Positions 33,072-46,285 of a stretch of 64,000 nt of DNA are shown piece after piece (the stretch's first letter is position 1; every line of letters starts with the position of its first letter). The stretch is taken from NCBI GenBank assembly GCA_021521415.1, contig JAIQDT010004978.1, forward strand, positions 166,624 through 230,623, read 5' to 3'. The DNA comes from Bidens hawaiensis (lineage: Eukaryota > Streptophyta > Magnoliopsida > Asterales > Asteraceae). The notes under the pieces are model-generated. The model was not told the DNA's origin, did no database searches, and was given only the letters and a program-made list of their open reading frames with translations. A program made the position numbers and the translations under genes.

Positions 33072-34520
33072 GATGGGTAGAACTTACGAAAAGGTAAAAG
33101 GGAAAGCCACAACTTCTAGTGGTTGAGCGGTTCAAGCAAAGAGGCAAGAATACAAGAGGAGCAAGAGCAAGAGCGAGTGCAGATTCCGAAACCAACTTGG
33201 AGAGGCGGGGTGTAGTCAAGCTATCAATTAGAATGGAAACCCGAATTTTTTATAGATAAATTTAGAACGTTGCAAAAGAGGAGTGATGCGTTTATGTGTG
33301 AAAAGGAGGTAACGAATCTCGGTATTGAAGCATTCAGTGTGTTTGATGATTTTGAAGTATTGGGTTGGGTGGCAGCTCTAAAGTGCTATGATGAGGAACA
33401 AAACACACTGTATGACAGGGAATTGAAGAGTGGATATCAAATTTGAGGTGTCCACCATGTAGAAGGTCCACCGACATGAAATTTATTGGCACGGTGGGTG
33501 GAAACCAGGTGGAGATGTCCTTTGACACTTTAAACCATATTGCCCTATTTGATAGCAAACCTGCTCAAAGGTATGTGTACCGAACGATGAAAGACTTGTA
33601 TGATGGACCCGAAAAACATCCTCAATGGCATACTATGTTAGCAAAATTCCTAAAAGGTGGTAGGGGTTTGAGTTCATCGATAAGGAAGACTGATTTGAAA
33701 ATTGAAGCGAAGTTGTTGACGATTTGTCTAACCAATTTGGTGCCCCCTCGGGGAGACATGTTGGTTGTGAGGAACAACGGCATCGCCATTTGTATGCGCT
33801 GATGTGTGGGAAACCACTAATTTCCTTCCGTTAGTTGGTCATGAATAGTATATGGATCAGACAGGAAAGTAACAACTGGAAATTAATACCACACTGTCGA
33901 TTGATCACAGCGATACTTAAGTTGCATGGGGTTATTCAAGAAAATGTTGTTGGGATGACGAAAGCTTTTATGGAGCATAAGTTAAATGATTTGGGGTCGG
34001 GTTGGACATACATAAAAGAGGATAATTATCATTAGCTTAAAAGTGATCATGTGAGACGGAGAGTGTTGAGAGAGGGTATGGAAACCGGGGGTGCTGGTAG
34101 TTCCCAACAAGGTGGGGTGGGATTATTCTTCGGGTTATTCTTCATATGATAGTAATTGGGCCCACATGGAATCAATCAATGAGGTGGTAGAAAGGCATAG
34201 GCGTTCGACTTATAAAAGCTGGTTGGAGGAGTCTCCGGCCCTTTTTGATCATCAAACGTTTATGGGGGCAAATGCAGAGCATGCGGAGAAAGAAAGACAT
34301 GATCGTTTTGAAATGTAAAACCATGATCAAGCTTTTGGGGGAGAACAAGAAATCAACATGCGCTATCTAGATGATTGAAATCGAAGAATGCACGATCAAT
34401 GATATCCGGGTGAGCCAGTTGTACCAGATCCACCAAGCGTGGATTACACGACCTTACTGCCGTTTGACGCTTCTGTACGTTATCCCGAACCTCTTCTACA
34501 TTACTCAATGTGGGTAGAAC
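33072..34520 (+). pseudogene. Degenerate ORF of the Athila-like element, first part
   Basis: Starts MGRTYEKVKGKATTSSG and meets a stop at once. Frame-shifted continuation can be followed: about 33240-33440 (RTLQKRSDAFMCEKEVTNLG), 33443-33802 (EMSFDTLNHIALFDSKPAQRY, QWHTMLAKFLKGG, EAKLLTICLTNLVPPRGD), 33835-34035 (WKLIPHCRLITAILKLHG) and 34091-34318. The pattern resembles the plant-specific transposon-protein domain often annotated in such elements; that is from memory and needs a profile search. It has no RT or integrase motifs. The C-terminal end lies beyond gypsy 2, at 45760-45890. Confidence 0.55.
34516..34520. repeat. Target-site duplication (left) of gypsy element 2, AGAAC
   Basis: AGAAC at 34516-34520 precedes the LTR start. 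The same bases follow the 3' LTR at 45755-45759. Confidence 0.95.
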
Positions 34521-37167
34521 TGTGACAATCGTCAATTTCAGGTTAACTCCGTTAACTCAATTCCGTAATTCAAACTTAAGATCACTGAATCTATAACACA
34601 CACTTCATTACATTTAAACTAGGGTTTAAATGACGCTTAACACTTACTACATGTGTAGTCTTTCGGGATTTGCACCGAAACGCAAACGAGTTGACGCAAA
34701 CGATTGATGAATAAACGAAAAACGTCAACATAATAATTATGTGTTAACATATGTGTTACTTGATTATATTGTGTGTAATGCTAGACAAGAAACAAGAAAT
34801 AAGTTAGTTAAGTTAGAAAAAAACAACAATTGAAAGTGGAGGGACTTGAGTGTAACTTGTTGTGTTTATAAATAGATCATTAACAAGTAAACCCTAACTA
34901 TTATTATTATTATCCCAACACCGATCGCCCCCCCTCCCTTGTAAACCCTTGCTGCCGTCGCCTTCACACACACATTCAACCAAGAAATCAAGCTTGTGAT
35001 TGAAGAACTAGGTGCTAGGAAGGTATAATTGATTATCCTATACATCCTTGTTACTTAATTTTGATGTTTGTTGGGTTAATTGTAAACCCTAACAGCCGAT
35101 TTTGGTGTGTGTGTATAGTTAATATGATTGTTGTTATTTGAATGATGATTTGATAACTAGATTGAATCTTGTTACATGTAAATTGTTGTGTCTTTGATTT
35201 GAGTTCAAACACAAACCCTAATCAAGTATGTAATATGTAATTGATGTGCATGGATGGTGTTTATGGAGTCTAGAGGATCACATGAATGTATGATAGTTCA
35301 TAGGATGTTAATATATTGAGTTTGGATGCAAACAGTTTCTGGAGAGAATGTGTATTTGATGTTTAAGTGACTGTAACGAAGTGTAAACTTAAAAATTGGT
35401 TGAGATTATTGGTACTACAGTAAACTAGGTTGAGTCTAGTTCTAAAGAATATAAACTTGTAATTTTTGGACAAGTAGAAGTTAACTTTTATGATTTTACA
35501 AAAACGTTGTGCAAAGTTGAGCTGTTAGACCTGCTGTTAGGTTGTTTTGTAAATGTTGTATCTCATGAACTACGAGACCAATTGGGTTGGTTCCACTTCT
35601 GGAAGTTGACTCATTGAGTTAGGAACCTAGCCCAAGTGGTCTTGCATTTATTGGATTTTTCGTGTAACAGGAATTGCAAACAACATTCTGTTGCGCATGA
35701 ATTTGACTGTTATGAGTTTGCTGTAATGATTTAATGATTGTGAGAAAATTTTGTTGAATAAAAATATAATTAAATATGTTCTGGAAACCTAAGACATATA
35801 TGCTTCTGTGATGATTTTTGGTAAATTAATTGAGATGCTATGATCGGTGGAATAGTACAATCTTTCAAGTAGGATTTCTGTCTCGGTGAAACTAGCTGCT
35901 GAGTTTTGTGAAAATCCATGAAACATGATACTTGGTAATTTATTGTTGTGTTTTGACCAAATTGCCCCTGAGGGGAATGATTGCAAATTAATTGTCGTGT
36001 TTTGACCAAAATGCCCTTGCGGGGAATAATAGCTAATTGATTGTAATGATTTGACCAAATTGCCCTCGTGGGGAATAGTTGTTAGTTAATTGTTATGAGT
36101 TGACCAAATTGCCCTTACGGGGAGTAACTGCTAGTGATGTACTTTATGAATACACGACACGTATATGATTGCTTGCATATGTAATGTATCACAAATACCC
36201 TTGTTAAAGTCACACACGATTCACAAACGAAACACGAAACATGTTATGTGCATAGGTATTATGTGCCGGGTCTAGAGACTTGATAATATTCCGACACTTA
36301 GAAAAATCTCCTTGTTGTTTTAGAACGCTAGAGGGAGTTTTTCGGTGACGCGCATCTTGGTGATTTAAATAGGGAAATTCTTCGCAAACAGTGAGTTTCA
36401 CTTTCCCCTCTTTAAACTGTTTTCAAACGCTTTTCACTTGGGGGAGATAACATACTCCACAACGCATTTAAGATTTTGTTATAAATTATATATCACTTGT
36501 AAAGGCTAAGTGGCAAACGAAACATTTGAAGTCCTACACATCGAACCGGTTAATATTTAGAATAGCGAGTCACTGTTGAGTAGTACTACTGGGTTTGACA
36601 AACCCCACCCAACGCTAAACTCGACTGGAGGTCGAGCGGGTGTAATTTTGGCTAACACGTACCATGGTCTGGATGACCTGGTGACAAGGCACTTAATAAA
36701 CGAGTCAGCTTCGGTGTCGAACACTTAGTTATATTTGCTTTATAGGCTAGCTACCTATAGATATATAATTGACATAACACTATCTGGTAACGCTGTAACG
36801 CAAAACGCTGAACGCAAACGCTAAACGATTTATTTTTATATAATTTGTGAACTCACCAACCTTGTGTTGACACTTTTAGTATGTTATTCTCAGGTAGCCG
36901 AGGCGGACGCGCGGTTTAGGAACATGCATTGATTGAAAACGCTTTTATTATGCAAACTTATTTTTAACGGTTATCATTGGTTTTAAGTCGTCCTGCGTGA
37001 CGCAACTTTAGATTAAAGGTTTTTACGCTTCCGCATTGAGTTACTCGTAAACGTTTTCATGGTTTTGAAACTCTGTTTTATGGTTTGATTATAACTAATG
37101 ATTCCGATCCTGTTAGTTCACACCATCTGACGGTAAAACTCCGTTAGTGGATTTTGAGGGTGTGACA
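34521..37167 (+). repeat. 5' LTR of gypsy element 2 (2647 bp)
   Basis: Begins TGTGACAATCG and ends GGTGTGACA before the PBS. It has a TATA box at 34867-34874, a donor-like AAG/GTATAA at 35023, four TTGACCAAA repeat units at about 35935-36130, a collapsed CGCTGTAACG tract near 36787-36830, and an acceptor-like TTCTCAG ending at 36893. Confidence 0.95.
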
Positions 37168-37170
37168 GAT

Positions 37171-37183
37171 TGGTATCAGAGCC
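37171..37183 (+). other. Primer binding site of gypsy element 2
   Basis: TGGTATCAGAGCC stands three bases after the LTR end, identical to element 1. Confidence 0.9.
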
Positions 37184-37373
37184 ATTGGTTTTAGCGAACT
37201 AGAAGCTGCATGCATACTAGACTATAACCGCGACGACCCAATTAGTTATAATGATACGCACTGCATAGATTTGTGTAGTCTTTATTATCTTATCTCTTTA
37301 CCCCTTTCACTCATAGGCGCGCGCATACACGGCTTACCTGTAGGAATGTCGACGCCACCCTCATCATCATTCG

Positions 37374-38105
37374 ATGACGCATGCTCACGGGAAGGAACCG
37401 CAGTTACCCACCGCATCGCCACCCCGTGTAGTCCCGGAACTCGAAGCTCCTGCACCGAAGAGGTATCGCTTATCCGGAGGCATATACGAAAACGACGTTA
37501 GCTGGGATTGGTACCCTAACATGATTAGACGTATGGTCTATTGCGAACAAGTTCCCCCGTTGCCTCACCCGAACCACCCTGCTTATCCCAACACCCTACC
37601 ACCCATAACCGAACCTGTAGAGCGAGTTCTCGCAGCTGTTGTTTCATGCTTGGAGCGTGACGTGGGTTACATGCGTTATACGAAAGCCAACGTTTCCGGA
37701 CTGTTGAAGGACGGAACCGAGACTAAGGAGGAGATTGCCCGCATGGCAGCGGCCATGAAGGAAATGCAAGAGACTAGTGATCAACAGATGAAGAATATGA
37801 TGAAGATGCAAGCTGAGATGATAGACTTGCAAGAGCAACTCCAAGTAGCAAGGACCCGAACCGAGATAGCTCTAGAGCGTTGCGATGTCTTGCAAATGCA
37901 ACTTACTCAGAACGCAGCCGAACATGTGGCAGAGCCTGAGGCCGAGCCTGAGGCAGAGCCTGCAGTGGAACCTGAAGAAGACCCCAAAGAGGAGCCTGAG
38001 GAGGATCCCGAGGAAGATCCCGAGGAGGAACCCGAGGAAGAACCGGAGGAAGAACCGGCTGAGGAGGAGGCATACTCAGAGGTGTCCTCAGATGATGACA
38101 TCTAG
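37374..38105 (+). CDS. Extra ORF of gypsy element 2 (coiled coil, acidic tail), N-terminus lost
   Basis: A 243-residue homologue of the 3214-3942 ORF. The ancestral ATG at 37346 is put out of frame by a 5-bp deletion in the Ser codon run, so the frame now opens at an internal Met corresponding to residue 12 of element 1. The remaining frame is open to the stop. It keeps the aromatic middle part, the coiled-coil stretch and an acidic tail whose repeat pattern differs (extra AEPEAEPEAEP units). Changes are mostly conservative or synonymous. Function unknown. Spacing to the gag ATG is the same as in element 1 (250 versus 253 bp). Confidence 0.65.
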   Translation: MTHAHGKEPQLPTASPPRVVPELEAPAPKRYRLSGGIYENDVSWDWYPNMIRRMVYCEQVPPLPHPNHPAYPNTLPPITEPVERVLAAVVSCLERDVGYMRYTKANVSGLLKDGTETKEEIARMAAAMKEMQETSDQQMKNMMKMQAEMIDLQEQLQVARTRTEIALERCDVLQMQLTQNAAEHVAEPEAEPEAEPAVEPEEDPKEEPEEDPEEDPEEEPEEEPEEEPAEEEAYSEVSSDDDI

Positions 38106-38355
38106 TGATGATGACACCTAGATGGAGGGGTTGTCTCTATCCGAACTATTATTTTTCTATGATTTTAAGGATTGATTGGAAATACTTTGTAGCGAATACA
38201 ATGGTTTTAATCATGATTTATTAATTAGATTAATATATGGTTGTGGTGTGATGTTGTTTCTTATTTCTTTCTTACCTATCTTTTTATTACATGTATGGTG
38301 TGTTGTATATGAAAGAAAAATTCATGTTTAACATTTTATACTGTGATTCTAGGAA

Positions 38356-41300
38356 ATGGCTGGAAGAAACGCTGGACGAGGACGTGGTAACATCAGCTTG
38401 ACTGCAGCTGAACTCCAAACTCTGCTGAACGACCATGCAGCGGCCGCTTTAGCCGCACACGTTCAGAATCAAGCTGGAGGTCCGAGTGAAACGTGTACCT
38501 TCAAGAACTACCTTGACTGCAAGCCCAGTACGTTTAAGGGCACTGAGGGAGCTATAGGCTTCCTGCGTTGGGCTGAGAAGGCCGAGTCGGCATTTGAGAT
38601 GTGCAATTGTCCCCCTGCCAGTAGGGTCAAATTTGCTGCTGGAACACTTGAGGATTCTGCCCTCACTTGGTGGAATTCGAACGTCCAGATCCTTGGATTG
38701 GAACTGGCTAAAGCGATGAACTGGGAGGAGTTCAAAAATATGATGCGAGAGGAGTACTGTCCGAGGGAAGAAATTTCAAAATTAGAGTCAGAATTTTGGT
38801 CGTTGAAGATGGTGGGTTCGGAAATCGAAGCCTACACTACCCGTTCGCAAGAGTTGGCTGTGATGTGTCCGCGGATGGTGGATCCACCGAGCAAGAGGAT
38901 CGAAATGTACATTGATGGGTTAGCACCGCAGATTCAGGGCATGGTGACGTCTTCCAGACCAGCCACGATTCAACAAGCGATCCGTTTAGCTCACAAACTG
39001 ACGGATCAGGCTGTGACCCAAGGTGCGTTACCACCTAGGTGTTCGACCACTAAAGCCCGTGACAACCCGAGTAACGACAACAACAGCAACAGCAACCCGA
39101 GCAGCGGAAAGAGGAAGTTTGATAACACCAGATCTTCATCCTCGAACCTCCCACCGCAACAATACTACCGTAAGCCCGAATTCACTCGGAGCTTTAACAA
39201 CCAGAGTCACAACAATAATAACAACGGTAGCGGGCAGGGTTCGAGCGGATATGCTGGGAAATATCCGAAGTGCAATAGGTGCAACTATCATCATGTTGGC
39301 CCGTGTAACCGTGTCAAGTGTCAGAGATGCGGAAAGATGGGTCACCAGGCGAAGGAGTGTAGAGGAGACCTTGCGGCAACGGGTGCTCCTAAACCACCTA
39401 TGACGACGAAGGGATGTTACGAATGTGGGCAGGAAGGTCATTTCAGGAAAGATTGTCCCAAGCTGAAACAGAACGTCAACAATGGGGGTAATGGAAGTGG
39501 CAGTAATGGTGGAAGCAATGGCAAGGGAAGAGCTTTTGTGATTGGGTCGGGTCAAGCCCGCAATGATCCGCACGTGGTGACTGGTAAGTTCCCTGTAAAC
39601 GATTGTTTTGCTTCTGTATTGTTTGACACTGGAGCTGATAGGAGTTTTGTGTCGAAAGCCTTTAGCCAACTCTTAGACTTAACTCCAACTCCGTTAGATA
39701 CTAAGTTTCCTGTTGAATTAGCTGACGGTAAGACTATAGTAACGACTCATGTACTTGCGGGATGCAAGTTAAAACTGTCAGGTCATGTCTTTGATATCGA
39801 CCTTATTCCTTTTACGCTTAGTAGTTTCGATGTCGTTGTCGGCATGGACTGGTTATCCGAGAATCGAGCGGAGATTATATGTCACGACAAGATAGTTCAC
39901 ATTACTACCCCTTCCGGCGAGATCATTTCGTCCGAGGTGAGAGAAGCGGCATGACCACCAGCATCATTACCCTCATGAAGGCGCATAAGTACCTACGAAA
40001 GGGTCATCCGGCAGTTTTGGCGCAGATCGTTGAGAAACCCGCGGAGGAGAAACGAATTGGAGATATACCTGTTGTGCGAGACTTCCCGGAAGTTTTCCCG
40101 GAGGATTTGCCCGGACTCCCTCCTGTACGACAAGTCGAGTTCCAAATCGAGTTGACACCCGGTGCAGCACCCATAGCACGAGCCCCATATCGGCTCGCAC
40201 CGGCGGAGCTTCAGGAACTGTCCACTCAGTTGCAAGATTTGTTGGATAAGGGTTTTATCCGACCTAGCTCATCACCATGGGGAGCCCCTGTCTTATTTGT
40301 CCGAAAGAAGGACGGGACCTTCCGCATGTGTATCGACTACCGGGAGTTGAACAAGGAGACGGTCAAGAACCGTTATCCTTTACCCCGAATTGATGATTTG
40401 TTTGACCAGCTTCAAGGATCGAGTTATTACTCGAAGATCGATCTGCGATCTGGTTATCGCCAACTAAGAGTGCGCGAAGAAGATATTTCAAAGACGGCTT
40501 TCAGAACACGGTATGGCCACTACGAGTTTTCGGTTATGCCTTTTGGACTAACCAACGCACCAGCCGTATTTATGGATCTCATGAATCGAGTATGCAAGGC
40601 GTACCTCGACAAGTTTGTGATTGTTTTCATCGATGATATACTCGTCTACTCCAAGAACGAAGCTGACCACGAAGAACACTTAAGGGTAATTCTGGAATTG
40701 CTGAAGAAGGAACAACTGTATGCTAAACTCTCGAAATGTGAATTTTGGCTTCGCGAGGTTCACTTTTTAGGACATGTGATCAACGAGAATGGTATCCATG
40801 TCGATCCCGGTAAGGTAGAGGCCATCAAAAACTGGGAAGCACCTAAGACTCCGACTGAGGTGCGGCAATTCCTAGGACTGGCCGGCTACTACCGGCGTTT
40901 CATCGAGGGATTTTCCAAGATTGCTCAACCCCTCACCGCCTTGACTCACAAAGGTACTAAGTACAATTGGGGTGATGCGCAAGAATCCGCTTTTCAACTG
41001 TTGAAAACCAAACTTTGTAGCGCCCCTATTCTAGCCCTCCCAGAGGGAACGGAAAATTTTGAGGTACACTGTGACGCATCTATACAAGGTCTCGGTTGTG
41101 TGCTGATGCAACTCGAGAAGGTCATAGCTTACGCCTCTCGACAACTACGGGTTCACGAGAAGAACTACACGACCCACGATTTGGAACTCGGAGCTGTGGT
41201 GTTTGCTCTTAAGATATGGAGGCATTACTTGTACGGTACCAAGTTTACCATTTACACCGACCACAAGAGTCTCCAACATATCTACGATCAGAAGGAGTTG

Positions 41301-42947
41301 AACATGCGACAGCGTCGTTGGGTCGAGCTGCTCAAAGATTATGATTGTGCCATCAAGTACCACCCTGGCAAGGCCAATGTAGTGGCTGACGCCCTCAGCA
41401 GAAAAGAAACAGATAAACCCAGACGAGTGCGAGCATCGCAACTCACGATTCATGCCAACCTACCCGATCAAATTCGCGATGCCCAACTCGAAGCCTTGAA
41501 AGATGATAATCTTCCATCGGAACTCATGCGGGGCATGAACAAGCAACTTGAAACCAGATCGGACGAGGTCCGATATTTTGAGAACCGGATTTGGGTTCCA
41601 TGATATGGAGAGTTGAGAACTCTAGTGATGGACGAAGCTCACAAGTCCCGATATTCTACCCACCCTGGCTCAGATAAAATGTACCATGATTTAAAGGCAC
41701 TTTACTGGTGGCCGAACATAAAAGCCGACATTGCCACCTACGTGAGCAAATGCTTGACTTGTGCTAGAGTCAAGATAGAATACCAGAAACCATCTGGACA
41801 ACTGCAACAACCGGAACTCCCAATGTGGAAATGGGAACACATCTCAATGGATTTTATCACGGGTTTACCTAAGACACCGACGGGATGCGATACCATCTGG
41901 GTGATCGTTGACCGGTTGACTAAATCTGCACACTTCTTAGCGATTAAGGAATCGGACAAAATGGAAAGACTGGCTCGCGTCTACATGAAGGAAGTAGTGT
42001 CTAGACACGGAGTGCCTGTCTCAATCATTTCTGATCGAGATTCTCGTTTCACTTCGCACTTTTGGAAGTCGCTGCAAAGCGCACTAGGCACCCGTCTTGA
42101 TATGAGCACAGCATACCATCCTCAAACGGATGGGCAACGTGAACGAACTATTCAGACCCTGGAGGATATGTTGCGTGCCTGCGTATTGGATTTCGGAAAA
42201 AGTTGGGAACCCCACTTACTTTTGGTAGAGTTTTCGTATAATAACAGCTACCACACAAGTATTAAGGCAGCGCCGTTTGAAGCGCTGTACAGACGGAAGT
42301 GTCGATCACCACTCTGCTGGGCAGAGGTGGGTGACAGCCAAATCACTGGTCCAGAACTGGTACTCAAAACTTCGGAAAAGATTGTTCAAATCCGAAATCG
42401 CATGACAGCAGCACGAGACCGCCAAAAGAGTTACGCCGACAAGAGCCGAAAACCTCTCGAATTTCAAGTAAACGATCGAGTGTTACTCAAAGTCTCACCT
42501 TGGAAAGGTGTGTTTCGCTTTGGTAAGCGAAACAAACTCAACCCACGATATGTTGGTCCTTACCGGATAACTGAGCGCATTGGTCCGGTGGCGTACCGAC
42601 TGGACCTACCAACGGAACTCGGTGGCGTACACAATGTATTCCACGTGTCCAATTTGAAGAAATGCCTGTCCGATGAAACCCAAGTAGTTCCTTTGGAGGA
42701 ACTGCAAGTTGATGAACAGTTACGTTTCATTGAGGAACCAGTCGAGGTTTTGGATTGGGAAACCAAAACGCTCAAGCACAGCAAAATTCCAATCGTTAAA
42801 GTTCGTTGGAACTCGAGACGTGGACCGGAGTTCACGTGGGAACGCGAGGATCAAATGATGAAAAAGTATCCTCACCTTTTTGAAGGGCTAACCAAACACA
42901 GAAAACCGCGAAACCCGGCAAACCGTCAGACATCACCGGAGGTATGA
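38356..42947 (+). pseudogene. gag-pol: Gag-pol of gypsy element 2, broken by a frameshift and a stop
   Basis: Same domain order as element 1. Piece 1 (38356-39954) holds gag, both CCHC knuckles intact (the second reads [14 protein letters not shown]) and the protease DTGAD. One G is missing at 39930/39931 compared with element 1, shifting the frame. Piece 2 (in frame from about 39931 to 41603) holds RT (FIDDIL intact) and RNase H. TGA at 41601-41603 stands where element 1 has CGA (Arg1087), a CpG-type C to T change. Piece 3 (41604-42947) holds the complete integrase with DD35E, GPY and chromodomain. Otherwise it is close to element 1 along its length, so damage is recent relative to the other pseudogenes here. 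Confidence 0.93.
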
Positions 42948-43082
42948 ATTAAATTTCGGGACGAAATTTCTTTCTACTAGGGGATGATATGACAAACTGA
43001 AATTTTTTTTTCTTACTCTTTCAGACACTCATCACGACTTGACTCAAATTTTCGGGACGAAAATTCTTTAACATGGGAATGA
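42948..43082 (+). promoter_or_regulatory. 3' region of gypsy 2 with duplicated polypurine motif
   Basis: Like 8801-8934, it holds two TTTCGGGACGAAA blocks. The first ends in AGGGGATGATATGACAAA; the second ends in ATGGGAATGA directly before the LTR. Confidence 0.7.
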
Positions 43083-45754
43083 TGTGACAATCGTCAATTT
43101 CAGGTTAACTCCGTTAACTCAATTCCGTCAATTTAAACTTAAGATCACTGAATCTATAACACACACTTCATTACATTTAAACTAGGGTTTAAATGACGCT
43201 TAACACTTACTACATGTGTAGTCTTTCGGGATTTGCACCGAAACGCAAACGAGTTGACGCAAACGATTGATGAATAAACGAAAAACGTCAACATAATAAT
43301 TATGTGTTAATATATGTGTTACTTGATTATATTGTGTGTAATGCTAGACAAGAAACAAGAAATAAGTTAGTTAAGTTAGAAAAAAACAACAATTGAAAGT
43401 AGAGGGACTTGAGTGTAACTTGTTGTGTTTATAAATAGATCATTAACAAGTAAACCCTAACTATTATTATTATTATCCCAACCCCGATCGGCCCCCCCTC
43501 CCTTGTAAACCCTTGCTGCCGTCGCCTTCACACACACATTCAACCAAGAAATCAAGCTTGTGATTGAAGAACTAGGTGCTAGGAAGGTATAATTGATTAT
43601 CCTATACATCCTTGTTACTTAATTTTGATGTTTGTTGAGTTAATTGTAAACCCTAACAGCCGATTTTGGTGTGTGTGTATAGTTAATATGATTGTTGTTA
43701 TTTGAATGATGATTTGATAACTAGATTGAATCTTGTTACATGTAAATTGTTGTGTCTTTGATTTGAGTTCAAACACAAACCCTAATCAAGTATGTAATAT
43801 GTAATTGATGTGCATGGATGGTGTTTATGGAGTCTAGAGGATCATATGAATGTATGATAGTTCATAGGATGTTAATATATTGAGTTTGGATGCAAACAGT
43901 TTCTGGACAGAATGTGTAATTGATGTTTAAGTGACTGTAACGAAGTGTAAATGTGAAAATTGGTTGAGATTATTGGTACTACTGTAAACTAGGTTGAGTC
44001 TAGTTTCTAAAGAATATAAACTTGTAATTTTTGGACAAGTAGAAGTTAACTTTTATGATTTTACAAAAACGTTGTGCAAAGCTGAGCTGTTAGACCGGCT
44101 GTTAGGTTGTTTTGTAAATGTTGTATCTCATGAACTACGAGACCAATTGGGTTGGTTCCACTTCTGGAAGTTGACTCATTGAGTTAGGAACCTAGCCCAA
44201 GTGGTCTTGCATTTATTGGATTTTTCTTTTAATGGGAATTGCAAACAACTTTCTGTTGCGCATGAATTTGACTGTTATGAGTTGGCTGTAATGATTTGAT
44301 GATTGTGAAAAAATTATGTGGAATAAAAATATAATTAAATATGTTCTGGAAACCTAAGACATATATGCTTCTGTGATGATTTTTGGTAAATTAATTGAGA
44401 TGCTATGATCGTGGAATAGTACAATCTTTCAAGTAGGATTTCTGCCTCGGTGAAACTAGCTGCTGAGTTTTGTGAAAATGCATGAAACATGATACTTGCT
44501 AATTTATTGTTGTGTTTTGACCAAATTGCCCCTGAGGGGAATGATTGCAAATTAATTGTCGTGTTTTGACCAAAATGCCCTTGCGGGGAATAATATCTAA
44601 TTGATTGTAATGATTTGACCAAATTTCCCTCGTGGGGAATAGTTGTTAGTTAATTGTTATGAGTTGACCAAATTGCCCTTACAGGGAGTAACTGCTAGTG
44701 ATGTACTTTATGAATACACGACACGTATATGATTGCTTGCATATGTAATGTATCACAAATACCCTTGTTAAAGTCACACACGATTCACAAACGAAACACG
44801 AAACATGTTATGTGCATAGGTATTATGTGCCGGGTCTAGAGACTCGATAATATTCCGACACTTAGAAAAACCTCCTTGTTGTTTTAGAACGCTAGAAAGA
44901 GTTTTTCGGTGACGCGCATCTTGGTGATTTAAATAGGGAAATTCTTCGCAAACAGTGAGTTTCACTTTCCCCTCTTTAAACTGTTTTCAAACGCTTTTCA
45001 CTTGGGGGAGATAACATACTCCACAACGCATTTAAGATTTTGTTATAAATTATATATCACTTGTAAAGGTTAAGTGGCAAACGAAACATTTGAAGTCCTA
45101 CACATCGAACCGGTTAATATTTAGAATAGCGAGTCACTGTTGAGTAGTACTACTGGGTTTGACAAACCCCACCCAACGCTAAACTCGACTGGAGGTCGAG
45201 CGAGTGTAATTTTGGCTAACACATACCATGGTCTGGATGACCTGGTGACAAGGCACTTAATAAACGAGTCAGCTTCGGTGTCGAACACTTAGTAATACTT
45301 GCTTTATAGGCTAGCTACCTATAAATATATAATTGACATAACACTATCTGGTAACGCTGTAACGCAAAACGCTGTAACGCTGTAACGCAAAACGCTGAAC
45401 GCAAACGCTAAACGATTTATTTTTATATAATTTGTGAACTCACCAACCTTGTGTTGACACTTTTAGTATGTTATTCTCAGGTAGCCGAGGCGGACGCGCG
45501 GTTTAGGAACATGCATTGATTGAAAACGCTTTTATTATGCAAACTTATTTTTAACGGTTATCATTGGTTTTAAGTCGTCCTGCGTGACGCAACTTTAGAT
45601 TAAAGGTTTTTACGCTTCCGCATTTAGTTACTCGTAAACGTTTTCATGGTTTTGAAACTTTGTTTTATGGTTTGATTATAACTAATGATTCCGATCCTGT
45701 TAGTTTACACCCTCTGACGGTAAAACTCCGTTAGTGGATTTTGAGGGTGTGACA
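43083..45754 (+). repeat. 3' LTR of gypsy element 2 (2672 bp)
   Basis: Counterpart of 34521-37167. The main length difference is an extra CGCTGTAACG repeat block near 45352-45395. Borders are confirmed by the TSD AGAAC at 45755-45759. Confidence 0.95.
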
Positions 45755-45759
45755 AGAAC

Positions 45760-45890
45760 CGATGCAAGGAATTACACCACTAACACCAGCAGGAGAGGGC
45801 AATAGCAGCGGTAGTGGGGCGTTTAATTTTGATGAATATTCGAACTTCATGATGTCCAAATTTGGGCCGCCCCAACCTCCTTACTATTGA
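45760..45890 (+). pseudogene. Athila-like ORF, C-terminal end
   Basis: Continues the frame interrupted at 34520. The reading is Gly/Ser-rich (PAGEGNSSGSGAFNFDEY) and ends KFGPPQPPYY with TGA at 45888-45890. One AGAAC copy must be discounted to join the two parts. It has no known domain. Confidence 0.6.
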
Positions 45891-46285
45891 TAAACTCCCC
45901 ATCGTGTCAGGTGAACTCAATTTGGTATATTATGTTTATAGTTTATTTATCTTTTGTCGGTTTTATATATTTGGGAGGAATGGAGGAGGATGAAACACCT
46001 GTTGATTGAGTGTTATGGGTTATGAAAGAAAGTGGAGTTTTAATTAGTAGTGTGTTTGTTTTTATTCTCTTCAAACCATACATTGGGGACAATGTATCTC
46101 AAGTGTGGAAATGGGGGAATTTTTCTTTTTCAAAAATTTTCTAAAAAAAAAACTAAAAGAAAACCGGAAAGTGGTAAGATGGTGGGGTAAGGTTTTGGTC
46201 CCTCTTCATAGTCACAATTCCCTAATGGATAAGTTTGCCTAGTTGTTTAGGAAACAACAATGTTTAGTATTCTAGTCAAATTTTG
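45891..46285 (+). other. 3' untranslated part of the Athila-like element
   Basis: Non-coding. It carries TTGGGGACAATGT and AAGTGTGG followed by a GGGGG run (46083-46125), the usual style of the end of plant Athila-type elements, then an A-rich block and a segment (46140-46283) that is repeated at about 47005-47156. Confidence 0.5.

Larger units (their letters stand above)
34521..45754 (+). mobile_element. Gypsy element 2: chromovirus of the same family as element 1, 11,234 bp
   Basis: LTRs 34521-37167 and 43083-45754, PBS at 37171, extra ORF 37374-38105, gag-pol 38356-42947 in three open pieces, polypurine tract before 43083, and TSD AGAAC. The order and proteins match element 1 throughout. 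The LTRs differ by 25 bp in length and by a scatter of substitutions and small indels, clearly more than in element 1, so it is older. A 1-bp deletion and a nonsense codon inactivate gag-pol. It sits in the C-terminal part of the Athila-like ORF. Confidence 0.95.
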
